From NCBI GenBank assembly GCA_022072165.1, contig JAJVIF010000004.1:2262-66261 (forward strand): DNA of 64,000 nucleotides, in the 5' to 3' direction. The notes beneath the pieces were generated by a model. The model searched no databases and was not told where the DNA came from. It saw nothing but the letters and a program-made list of their open reading frames with translations. A program made the position numbers and the translations under genes. The DNA is from a bacterium. Lineage in GTDB: Bacteria > JAJVIF01. This document shows positions 1-8,800 of the stretch, in pieces. The first letter of the stretch is position 1. Each line of letters starts with the position of its first letter.

Positions 1-73
1 TACAATGAGAGAACCCGTGAGGTCAGCCAGATACACGCTGTGGCCGTCGGACAATGACCGCTCAGGTACAATG
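1..73 (+). CRISPR. End of a type II-C CRISPR array (partial)
   Basis: One full repeat is visible at about 37-72, and the last six or seven bases of the preceding repeat (tacaatg) lie at 1-7, giving a 66-bp period, that is a 36-bp repeat and a 30-bp spacer (about 7-36). The repeat ends in TACAAT, as many type II-C repeats do. Its core at 52-69 is the exact reverse complement of bases in the tracrRNA anti-repeat at 5436-5453, which identifies it as the repeat used by the neighbouring Cas9 and sets the crRNA strand as plus. The array is cut by the window edge, so its length, leader and other spacers are not visible. The visible copy is the terminal repeat and could differ from the consensus. Confidence 0.8.
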
Positions 74-110
74 CCTCAGCCCATCAGCCCAGTGTTGATC
101 GGCTGAGGCA
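72..110. terminator. Long hairpin between the array and cas2
   Basis: Bases 72-81 (tgcctcagcc) and 101-110 (ggctgaggca) are perfect inverted repeats. An inner stem (83-86 with 96-99) extends it after one mismatch. It starts where the last repeat ends and lies 13 bp before the cas2 stop. It sits where the array and the cas operon converge, so a bidirectional stop is plausible, but neither side has a clean T tract. Confidence 0.4.
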
Positions 111-122
111 GCGATTTCTCCC

Positions 123-686
123 TCAAAAAAGGACCAGTTGGGAGGGGCTATCTTCGGGTTTTTCGCGCGATTTTCCGAAAAAGATGTCCATCTTCCCGAA
201 CTGCAGATCAGTGATCGCCACCAGGCGGACCTGGCCAGCAGGCGGCAGCTCACTCCGGACCCGGCGACGATATTTCTCCGAGACTTCATCACTGGCGCAG
301 TATATCGCGTAGACCGAGAACTGCAACATCATGAAGCCTTCCGCCAGGAGGGCCTTGCGAAACTTCGTGTAGTTCCGACGATCGGTCTTGGTTTCCACCG
401 GCAGGTCAAACATTGCAAAGAGCCACATGCCACGCACCGCCGATAACGGAGGATAAGGAGGAGGTTGACGGGAACGCTTTGGGGGGCGCCCGGGCGAGCG
501 CTTCGGTGCAACAACAGGTTCATGTTCCGACATCAGCGGCAACAGGAGCTCAGCTTCGGGCGCAGCCGCTTCCATAGGCTCCGGCGCCGGTGGCGCTTCC
601 GGTGCCGGGGCAGCCGCCGACTCCGCTGGCGCACTGAAGTCCAGCAGCATGCTCCAGGGGTCCGGGGTGGTGCGTCGACGCGCCAC
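123..686 (-). CDS. cas2: Cas2 with a long N-terminal extension
   Basis: CRISPR spacer-acquisition protein Cas2, the dimer at the centre of the Cas1-Cas2 integrase. The canonical domain begins at residue 87 (MWLFAMFDLP, with Asp94 at the usual metal site), continues through TKFRKALLAEGF and ends with TDLQFGKMDIFFG. Only about 100 residues are expected, but the frame runs 187. The extra N-terminus is Ala/Pro/Glu-rich and then basic, with an AT-hook-like core GRP inside KRSPGRPPKRSR (62-73). I chose the GTG at 686 because it lies 8 bp after the cas1 stop with GGAG upstream, and the frame stays open. The internal ATG at 428 would give a normal 101-residue Cas2 and has no clear ribosome site. It is last in the cas9-cas1-cas2 operon. 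Confidence 0.9.
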   Translation of the reverse strand: MARRRTTPDPWSMLLDFSAPAESAAAPAPEAPPAPEPMEAAAPEAELLLPLMSEHEPVVAPKRSPGRPPKRSRQPPPYPPLSAVRGMWLFAMFDLPVETKTDRRNYTKFRKALLAEGFMMLQFSVYAIYCASDEVSEKYRRRVRSELPPAGQVRLVAITDLQFGKMDIFFGKSREKPEDSPSQLVLF

Positions 687-694
687 GGCTGGGG

Positions 695-1669
695 TTACTC
701 CGGCGCGATCGGCGCGTCCTGCGCTCCTTGTGCTTCCTGCTGCAGCGGCAGGGTGGGTCCTTCCAGTGGTCGCAACTGATCAAGCTCTGGCAGCAACAAG
801 GTCTTGCGCTCCCCTGCATACACCTGCGCCAGAGACGAGGCGACCCGGGCGATACAGTCAAACAGGGTCCGCCACTCCCCCTGCCAGAGATACCGCCCGG
901 TGATCTGCTCCAAAAGCCAGCGTCGGGTGGTCTGGTCCAGGGGGTCCTCCGGGTCGTGGTCTGCAATCCAGCGGGCGACCGCCAGGTCCACCAGCGGACG
1001 CCAGGGCTCCATCAGATCATCCGCCAGACAGAAGGGGTTGTAGCGGTTCTTGTGATGCAGGCCCAGCGACGGGTGCAGGCCGGCCCCGCAGATCGCCCGG
1101 GCGGTGATCCCCCGGAGGATGGCGTAGCCATAGTTCAGGTGGCGATTCTGATCCCCCGCCTGCCGGTCGCGACGAAACTGACGGTCGCCAAAGATCCGCT
1201 CCCAGTACTTGCGGGACGCCTGGGCTTCGAGGTTGGAGGGGTCGCCGCTTTTGACTCGTCCACTGAGCGTGCGGAGTCCGGCATCACTGCCGGTCTGCGC
1301 TTCCAGGGCGGCTCCCTGAGTGGCGATCTTCAGACGGATCACCTGCGCCCAGCAGCGTTTGCGGGTGGGAACTGACGCAGCGGCCTGCTGGGCAAAACGC
1401 TCGGTCTGGACAAAGTGACCCTCCAGCGGCAGGAACATGCCGCTGGGGAGGTACTTGGAGTCGCAGACGATGAGGGCCACCTGATGACTCGCCAGAGCGC
1501 TCAAGGCGGGGTGGGAGAAACTGATCTGGGGGTGGGCGGCGACAACCGCCGCGAGATCCTCCAGGGGGATGGTGAGGTCAGGCGCGTCCTGGGCCGAGAG
1601 GACCAGGAGGCTGTTGCGGGCCCCGACTTTGCAGGGGGTGTCGGAGAGGTCGAGGATGCGGTCAGGCAT
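695..1669 (-). CDS. cas1: CRISPR-associated endonuclease Cas1 (type II)
   Basis: Cas1 is the integrase that inserts new spacers, acting with Cas2. At 324 residues it is slightly long for the type II form. Conserved metal-binding positions are visible: Glu148 (NLEAQASRKYW), a His at 205-206 in LGLHHKNRYNPF, and acidic residues in LADDLMEPWRP (217-221). The start overlaps the cas9 stop by 8 bp, with an AGGAGG-type site inside the cas9 end, so translation is probably coupled. The last 35 or so residues are Gln/Pro/Ala-rich and look dispensable. No Csn2 or Cas4 gene is present, which fits subtype II-C. Confidence 0.96.
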   Translation of the reverse strand: MPDRILDLSDTPCKVGARNSLLVLSAQDAPDLTIPLEDLAAVVAAHPQISFSHPALSALASHQVALIVCDSKYLPSGMFLPLEGHFVQTERFAQQAAASVPTRKRCWAQVIRLKIATQGAALEAQTGSDAGLRTLSGRVKSGDPSNLEAQASRKYWERIFGDRQFRRDRQAGDQNRHLNYGYAILRGITARAICGAGLHPSLGLHHKNRYNPFCLADDLMEPWRPLVDLAVARWIADHDPEDPLDQTTRRWLLEQITGRYLWQGEWRTLFDCIARVASSLAQVYAGERKTLLLPELDQLRPLEGPTLPLQQEAQGAQDAPIAPE

Positions 1670-4600
1670 GTTGGCCTGCCTCCTCCTGACCCGGTAGAGA
1701 ATTCAGCAGGCCGTCAGGCGTTATCTGTACTCGTCCTGGATTGGCTGCTTTCACTGCATCCCATGAGGTCAGCCTGACTTTGGTGTCATCCCGATCCTTC
1801 TCTCGGCGCCCATCGTTTACCAGATCAAAAACTATGTCTGGCCGCTTTGGAGAGGTGAGCGAGAATTTTCTTACTCGATAGGGACGCCGCTCGCCGTTGA
1901 TCATCAGCAAGACTGTATCCCCTTTGCAGAGCTCACAGACCAGCCGGGTACCAGCAGGCCAGAGGTGTGGTTTGTTCTCCACGAAGAGCGCGGACTTGCG
2001 ACCGCGACCCTTGCGCTCATTGATGCGGGCATAGGCATCGATGACCTTCACCATGCGGCCGGTCCAGTTCCCCTTGTCGGGTCCCTCCACAATCTCGAAA
2101 ATTTCGAGGTGGTGGTTGGGGTCAGTGGCCATGTAGCGGAGGCGATGGCCCTTGCCGATCGGCTGCACCGAACCCTTCTCCAGGGTGACCACACTCTTGA
2201 TGGGGATGAGCTCCTTTGTCTTTGCAGACTCCAGCACGGGAGTCAGTGGGCCAGTCAGTTTCTGCAGCCCCTTTTTGACGGCAGCACTGTCGTCCAGTGA
2301 AATGCCAAGCCGTTCGGTGAGGACCTTTTCAATGGCTCGCCGGGTCCCCTTGTTCAGCACCTTGTCCAGCGAGTTGAGCGAGGTGACTTTGGTGCGGGAT
2401 GCGATGTAGCAGAACCGGCTCGTGTCGCTGGCTTCTGCCGCGGACCTGGGACGTCGTCCCTGGGCATCGCGGAGCGAGTAGATCGACTCCTTGTGCAGCG
2501 CCTGGCTGACGCTGCGGTCCGGCCGATGCGACACGATGACCTGTCCGATGACACTCCGCGCCTGCTCGGTGAAGTCGCCGAACTTCTCCGTGAGTGCCTG
2601 GCGGACGGCATCCCGGGCATCTTTGTCCTGTCGTGGCAGCCCGTTCAGCCTGTTGAGCAGATTCACTGTGGCCTGAGAGGTCAGGGCGATAACAATGGCA
2701 TCGACTGCATGATGCCGATGGTCCTCGCGCGTCTTCTCGTCCGACTTGCTCAGAATCGCGTTCATGTGAAGCGCATTCCGCATTTCAGCAGTGACGCCAC
2801 CCTGAAGCACACGGATGACCTTACGCCCTTTGCCGGTCGACTGGTCTGGGGGCAGATCCCCGGTGCTGCCGAGACAGCCATAGAGATGCCCGAGGTACCA
2901 GCGGGCCATGCGGGAGGCGTAGGCGGTATCGACCAGCTGGCGGTTGGTCCAGGAGTCGATGATCTCCTGCAGCTGATCCTGGGGCGTCAGGAACAATTTG
3001 ATCTTGGCCTCGAAAGCTTTGAAGCGCGGTGCATTCCGCTTGATGGTCAGCCAGCTGTTGACGCGCTGCTGCACCTGCTCCCACTCCTCGCCGGAGAAGG
3101 CTTCCGATGGTGCCAGATTTCCCTTGCGACGGTTTGCCTCGGTCGCGCAGAACACCTTGTTTCTCCACTCATTGTTGGGCCAGCGGCTGCGAGGAATGAT
3201 GTGGTCGATCTCGAACGCACTGGAGAGCGCCTCTGCGCCTTGTGCCTTGCGGCCGGTGTAGGGACAGATGAAATCCTGGTCCTCAGCCAGCAACCACTTG
3301 TCCACCAGGGCGCGATCTCTGGCGTCTTCGGGATTCAGATGCATGCCGAAGCTTTCGGCAATGGTCTGATATGCCTTTTCCCGGCGCTTCCGGGCTTCTT
3401 CATTGCGTTCCTGAGCCTGGAGCCGCTGCTTCAACGGCTGCTTCATGTCGCGGGCATACTCGATCACGATTTCCGCCGGTTTGCCGTGGCGTCGGATGAT
3501 GGCGTTGACGACTTTGCGCAATTCAGTCAGCGCTCGCTGCACCACCGGATTCCGGAGTTCCGGGGGGACGTAGTCTGGATAGGCAGGGGCGTTGGCCTGC
3601 CATTGCTCCCGCAGGGCAGGATGCGAGTCCCAGCGAGGAGGCTTGGAGGGAATTAACGGCGGGAGCAACGGAAGGATCGGGAGTCGCTCCGCACGTTCGC
3701 CGTATTCCAGTTTGATGGCAGTACTAAGGGGGACCCCAGCTTCCAGATGGGGAAGCAACCGTCTGAGGGCTTTGCGTGAGAAACTACAGAACTTGTCATC
3801 CAGGGACGTTTGAGCATACTCCTCAGCGGCCTCCTTCTTCAGACCAAACTGATCCTGAGCGAGGCGGAACAGCTCCTCATCTGAGATCTCGTCACTGATG
3901 AGGCAGTCCACGCGTTCTTCCTGCTCTTTCGAACTCAGGTCGTCCCACTTGGGGCCGCGTGCTCCGTCAAAGATGCTGCGCATCAGATTGACGGTGTCAT
4001 TGCCCTGGAGCGCTTTGGCCTCCCCCTTTCCGTCAACATCGTCACCAAAGTTGATTGTGGGGTAGGACCCTTTGCGGGCCTTGAAGTTGCTGCCCAGGAG
4101 CTGACAAACCTCGGACTTGCTCAGGCGGGCTTTCCCACCCCTGCTTTCGAGGGCATCAAGAATCCGGCGACGCTCCTCAGGCAACAGCGATCTGGATTCA
4201 AGCGGATTCAGATAGATCCGCAGGTCGTTGAGGCGCTGCAGCAGACGGAGTTGCTGAAACTCGATTGTGCCGCGTTCAACCCGCTTCTCCGATGGCTCGA
4301 GTTCGCAGCGTCCGATGAGATGCCGCTGGCTTCGGAGCGGTCGCTGGAAAAAGATGATGTGGCGGATTTCTTCCCGAAGAGTATCTGTCAGTACCGCCGG
4401 ATGAAAAGCAGTCTGAGCCGCCCAGAGAGCTTCAAACTCCTGTTGGTACATCTCACGCGCCGTGAATCGGCCGCGTATGCGGAAGGAGCGGGGCGTCGCC
4501 CCCTGCGCCGGGGCATCCCAGGCAGTCGGTGTCTGTGCAGCGAGATGCTGACCCAATGTCCGGCCTTCACCAATCTCGACCCGCAGGGTCCGGATCTGAT

Positions 4601-5387
4601 CCAGCATCCCCACCCGCTTTTCTCTCACTGGCGCGTCAGGATCAGCAGCTTTTCCTTGCCGTGGCTTCGTTGCCTCGGTCGCTTCTCCCTCCGGCTTCTG
4701 CTCGTCGGGCTTGTTAACTTTGCGATTACTCTTAAACCCACGGCGCTCGGCCAGGTGATACAGGCAGCGACCGAAGGCATAGAGGCTGACTTCATCATTC
4801 AACGCCCGCGCCCGCAGTTCATAGATCCAGCGATGCTCCAGATGATGGAAGTACTCTGTCCTCAGCCTCTCCTGTTCCGCAGGGTTGTCTGATTTTGTCC
4901 AGTCCGGCAGTTGCTCATACAACCACTGAATCAGCGTACTGCCGTGTTGGCTTTGTGAGTCGGTGCCAGTCAGTCCATCAAGCTTCTTCAGGGCTCGATC
5001 TCTGAGCACCGCATGTGACTCCTGCAAGCCGGGAGTTCCTTCCAGATGCGGGAGCAAGCCAGCAGCACTAAGCGCATCGTAAAGCTTGCGGAGCCGCAGG
5101 GCATGTCGCTTGAGTCGCCGCCTCGCGCCCCGTGCAGTCCGGCGGCTCTTTGCTTTGGAAGCCTCGGTTTTCTTGTTGTAGTTATCGACACCGGCCTCAA
5201 AGATGCGGGAGCCGGCGGCGCGGATCGCGGTCGGCACCCAGCGACCCTTCCCCCCTTCATCCAGCGGCACCGAGATGTCATTCGGATCCCAGATGGCATC
5301 CAGGACCGCCCATCCCACGGAGTTCGCACCGATATCGAGTCCCAGAATGTAGTCCCCACCCACTGGCAGCGGATTCTTGCTTGTCAT
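1662..5387 (-). CDS. cas9: Type II-C CRISPR RNA-guided endonuclease Cas9
   Basis: Cas9 cuts both strands of a DNA target chosen by crRNA paired to tracrRNA. The 1,241 residues contain RuvC-I (GLDIGANSVGWAVLD, Asp18), an Arg-rich bridge helix (about 78-100), RuvC-II (VIEYARDM, Glu643), HNH (FEIDHIIPRS, His729) and RuvC-III (HHAVDAIVIAL, His892 and Asp896). All catalytic residues are present, so it should be active. Its size and the absence of csn2 or cas4 point to II-C. A charged linker rich in Lys, Glu and Pro lies near residues 227-260. The start has AGGGGA 7 nt upstream. The divergent tracrRNA begins within about 50 bp, so promoters for the two overlap. Confidence 0.97.
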   Translation of the reverse strand: MTSKNPLPVGGDYILGLDIGANSVGWAVLDAIWDPNDISVPLDEGGKGRWVPTAIRAAGSRIFEAGVDNYNKKTEASKAKSRRTARGARRRLKRHALRLRKLYDALSAAGLLPHLEGTPGLQESHAVLRDRALKKLDGLTGTDSQSQHGSTLIQWLYEQLPDWTKSDNPAEQERLRTEYFHHLEHRWIYELRARALNDEVSLYAFGRCLYHLAERRGFKSNRKVNKPDEQKPEGEATEATKPRQGKAADPDAPVREKRVGMLDQIRTLRVEIGEGRTLGQHLAAQTPTAWDAPAQGATPRSFRIRGRFTAREMYQQEFEALWAAQTAFHPAVLTDTLREEIRHIIFFQRPLRSQRHLIGRCELEPSEKRVERGTIEFQQLRLLQRLNDLRIYLNPLESRSLLPEERRRILDALESRGGKARLSKSEVCQLLGSNFKARKGSYPTINFGDDVDGKGEAKALQGNDTVNLMRSIFDGARGPKWDDLSSKEQEERVDCLISDEISDEELFRLAQDQFGLKKEAAEEYAQTSLDDKFCSFSRKALRRLLPHLEAGVPLSTAIKLEYGERAERLPILPLLPPLIPSKPPRWDSHPALREQWQANAPAYPDYVPPELRNPVVQRALTELRKVVNAIIRRHGKPAEIVIEYARDMKQPLKQRLQAQERNEEARKRREKAYQTIAESFGMHLNPEDARDRALVDKWLLAEDQDFICPYTGRKAQGAEALSSAFEIDHIIPRSRWPNNEWRNKVFCATEANRRKGNLAPSEAFSGEEWEQVQQRVNSWLTIKRNAPRFKAFEAKIKLFLTPQDQLQEIIDSWTNRQLVDTAYASRMARWYLGHLYGCLGSTGDLPPDQSTGKGRKVIRVLQGGVTAEMRNALHMNAILSKSDEKTREDHRHHAVDAIVIALTSQATVNLLNRLNGLPRQDKDARDAVRQALTEKFGDFTEQARSVIGQVIVSHRPDRSVSQALHKESIYSLRDAQGRRPRSAAEASDTSRFCYIASRTKVTSLNSLDKVLNKGTRRAIEKVLTERLGISLDDSAAVKKGLQKLTGPLTPVLESAKTKELIPIKSVVTLEKGSVQPIGKGHRLRYMATDPNHHLEIFEIVEGPDKGNWTGRMVKVIDAYARINERKGRGRKSALFVENKPHLWPAGTRLVCELCKGDTVLLMINGERRPYRVRKFSLTSPKRPDIVFDLVNDGRREKDRDDTKVRLTSWDAVKAANPGRVQITPDGLLNSLPGQEEAGQHA

Positions 5388-5399
5388 TCGTCTGTCCCC

Positions 5400-5428
5400 T
5401 TGACACGTGTTCAGTAAGCTGGCAATCT
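5400..5428 (+). promoter_or_regulatory. Candidate tracrRNA promoter
   Basis: A consensus -35 hexamer TTGACA lies at 5400-5405, with a 17-bp spacer and a weak -10 (caatct) at 5423-5428. Transcription would start near 5435, right at the anti-repeat. The -35 sits in the cas9 leader on the opposite strand, next to its ribosome-binding site. Confidence 0.5.
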
Positions 5429-5433
5429 CTAAG

Positions 5434-5552
5434 GCGTACCTGAGCGGTCATTGCCGATGGTCACAGTAAGAACCACTGTCACCTCGACTTTGGCTCGCAG
5501 GGCAACGTCTACGGACGCCCCTTCGACCCCTCCTGAGGGGTCGCTTTTTTTT
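5434..5552 (+). ncRNA. tracrRNA for the Cas9
   Basis: The anti-repeat starts near 5434. The 18 bases gtacctgagcggtcattg (5436-5453) are perfectly complementary to the CRISPR repeat at 52-69. Pairing continues after one bulged base, with two G-U pairs, to about 5466 (repeat 39-51). Small stems follow (acagt/actgt near 5465-5481 and others near 5500-5520). It ends in a strong intrinsic terminator: stem cgacccct/aggggtcg (5524-5531 with 5536-5543) and eight T (5545-5552). The transcript would be about 119 nt, divergent from cas9. This is inferred from pairing and structure; no expression is visible. Confidence 0.85.
5524..5552 (+). terminator. Intrinsic terminator of the tracrRNA
   Basis: An 8-bp GC-rich stem (5524-5531 with 5536-5543), a cctg loop and eight consecutive T. 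The stem is likely also the last hairpin of the mature tracrRNA. The 300 bp between here and 5854 hold no ORF I would support; a TACAAT box near 5749 has no good -35. Confidence 0.85.
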
Positions 5553-5853
5553 GTCCTGCTGGCCAGGCTGACCGATCGCCGGTACGCGCTGCTGATACGG
5601 GTCCATTCTCGATGGCCCAACGCTCTCTGTTGATTCACGACAGCGTGCCCACATTGTGACATGACCTGCGGCGATGTTGAAGACCCCCAAGAACGCAAAA
5701 ATCGGCGCGGGCGAGGGTCACTGGTACCGCGCACAGGGCACCGGACCAGTACAATCCAGCTAAGGTGAGTCGCGGTGCGGCTCTCCGCCACCCTGCTCCG
5801 TCGCATCCCCACGAAGGGCATTGCTACGCCCTCCAAACGAAGGACCCGAGCGC

Positions 5854-8800
5854 ATGACTGCCACTCCGAAGTACCCCGGCATCCGTGTCACCACCAACGG
5901 CAATCAGCTGGTGGCCTACCACACCGAAGCCCGCATCTGCGATGGGGGGATCTTCTACCCCATCACCCCCTCCACCGAAATGGGGGAGAACTACCAGCTG
6001 CACTACGCCGAAGGCAAGCTCAACGTTTTTGGGGAACCGCACATCGCGATTGAGACCGAAGGGGAACATGCCGCGCAGGGGGGCGCGATCGCCTTTTCGG
6101 TCACCGGGAAGCGGTCGGTGAACTTCACCTCGGGGCAGGGGATTGTCTACGGGCTGGAGCAGTACTACCACGCGCCTGGCAAGCTCTCCTCGATGGTCCT
6201 GGAGGTCGCGGCCCGGGCGCTGACGAAGCACGCGCTGAATGTCCATTGCGGTCACGATGACATCTACAGCTGTCTCGACACCGGCTGGATTACGCTCTTC
6301 GCGATGGACTCCCAGCAGGCGGCGGACCAGGCGCTGGTGCTGCGGAAAGTCTGCGAGCTCTCCCTGACACCGGGGATCAACATCCAGGATGGGTTCCTCA
6401 CCTCGCACCTGGAACGGACCTTCTACAAGCACGAGGCGGAGCTGTTGCGTGAGTATCTCGGCCATCCCGATGACATCATCGACTGCCCGACTCCGGCGCA
6501 GCGGACCCTCTTCGGCCCGACCCGTCCGCGAGTCCCCGCCGGCATCGACCTGACAAATCCGACCCTCCTGGGACCGGTGCAGAATCAGGAGCATTACATG
6601 CAGGGCGTGGTGGCCCGTCGCAATGAATTCGCCGAACCGATCCTGGGGTTCCTGGAAGCGGCCTATCGCGAGTTTGGCGAGCTGACCGGGCGGCACTACG
6701 GCTTCTTGTCGGAGTACCAGACGACGGATGCGGAGACGGTCTTTGTGTCGCTGGGATCGTCCTACGAAAACATCATGGCGGCGGTGGATCACCTGCGGGC
6801 GACCCGGGATGCCAGGGTCGGCTGCATCCACATCAACGTCATTCGTCCCTTCCCGGAGGCGGCGGTTATTGAAGCGCTGCGCGGCAAGCAGCGGGTCATC
6901 ATCCTGGAGCGGACCGATGAAGCGCTGTCGCCGGATAACCCCCTCGCGCGGGATATCCGGACCGCCCTCACCCGGGCGCTGGAGAATCACCGGGATGGGC
7001 ATCATGAGCACAACATCCCGCCGATTGCTGAAGCCGAGATGCCCTCGCTGTTCAGCGGCACCTATGGGCTGGGCTCCCGCGACTTCCGCCCGGAGGGGAT
7101 CATCGGTGCGTGGGAGTTCGCCAATGGGCTGATCGCCCGGACCGATGGGCGCACCGCTGCTGAGGGCGAGCGCTTCATGGTGCTTGGAATCGACCATCCG
7201 TATGAGGTCAAAAGCCAGGAGCGTCCGAGCCTCCTGCCGGACAAAGCGATCGCTGTCCGGTTCCACTCCATCGGTGGCTGGGGGATGATCACCACCGGGA
7301 AAAACCTCGGCGAGATCATCGGCGAGTTCGCGGATTATGTGGCGAAGCGGGTCGATGAGAAAGACGAGTTTGGCCGGCTGCGGGAGATCATCCATGTCAG
7401 CGCGAACCCGAAGTACGGCTCCGAAAAGAAGGGTGCGCCGACCGAGTACTTCCTGGTGGCGGCTCCGGAGCGGATCCGGGTGAACTGCGACCTGCGGCAT
7501 GTGAATGTGGTGCTCTGCTGCGACCCGAAAGCGTTCACGCACACCGACCCCCTCGAGGGGATGGTGGAAGGCGGGGCCTTTGTCTGGGAAAGCGATGAGC
7601 TCCCCTCCCGGGCCTGGGAGCGGATTCCCCGCTGGGCCCGGAAGGAAATCCTGGAGAAGAAAATCCGGGTCTTCATCCTGCCGGGCTTCCAGATCGCCCG
7701 GGGCGCGACCGATCGCGCCGAGCTCCAGTTGCGGATGCAGGGGAACGCGTTTCTCGGAGCATTCTTCAAAGTCTCCCCGTTCCTGGAGGAGTTCGGCATC
7801 GACACAGAGCACTTCCGGGAGGTGGTCCACGCGCAGTATGTGAAGAAGTTCGGGCGCTTCGGTGAGGCCGTGGTGCAGTCGAACATGCAGGTGATGACTG
7901 AGGCGTTCGAAGGGGTCAAAGAGATCACCTACGGCACCCTGGATGATCTGGACCGGAGTTCCATGCGGGGGCAGACCCATAAGCCGGTCTTCACCGATGG
8001 TTGTTCGCTGCTGGGCGAGATTCCGCTCCCGCCCGGTCAGGACCCCCGGGTCCCCCTCACCCGGCTGGAGACGTTCGACAACGAGTTCCGGGCGGGGAAG
8101 GGGTACCACCAGTCCGCGACTCCCCTCTCAGCCGTCGGCATCATGGCGGCCGCCACCGGCGCGACCGCAAGCAAATATGTGGCGCGTCGTGAAACCCCCC
8201 TCTGGATTCCCGAAAACTGCACGCAGTGCATGGACTGCATCGCTGCCTGTCCCGACACCGCCCTGCCGAACACAGCTCAGGACATCACCGCCGTGCTGAA
8301 GACCGCCATGACGCACTACGTCGGCGATCCGGGACAGCGGGAGCTGCTCCACGCGGAGATTCCGGCGATGGAGTCCTGGATGCGGGACCGGATGCGGGCA
8401 GCCGTAGAAGCAAAAGCACCGGTGCCGTTCCACGAGATGGCGAGCGAGTACCTCGCCGGACTGAACAACGGCATCACGGAAGTCGCGAAGAAGCAGGTGC
8501 TGGAGATCCTCGAACAGGTGCCGGTGGCCTACAACAAGATCAACGCGATCTTCTGGAATCCCGAGAAAAAGGAAAAGGGAGCCGGAGGCGTCTTCCACAT
8601 CTTCGTCTCAGACCTCTGCAAGGGATGCGGCGAGTGCGTCACCGAGTGTGGCGAGCACGAAGCCCTGAAAATGGTCCAGGAAACGGAAGAGGTCAATGCG
8701 GAGCACGACACCGCAATGATCTTCTCCCGTCTGCTGCCCGAGACACCCCAAAAGTATCTGGGGCTCTATGACGATGAGCATCCTGAAGACTCCAGGATGG

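Noticed and set aside
5824-8109. Long minus-strand ORF (761 aa) opposite nifJ
   Set aside because: It lies fully antisense to a strongly conserved enzyme, has no domain, and long antisense frames are common in GC-rich DNA.
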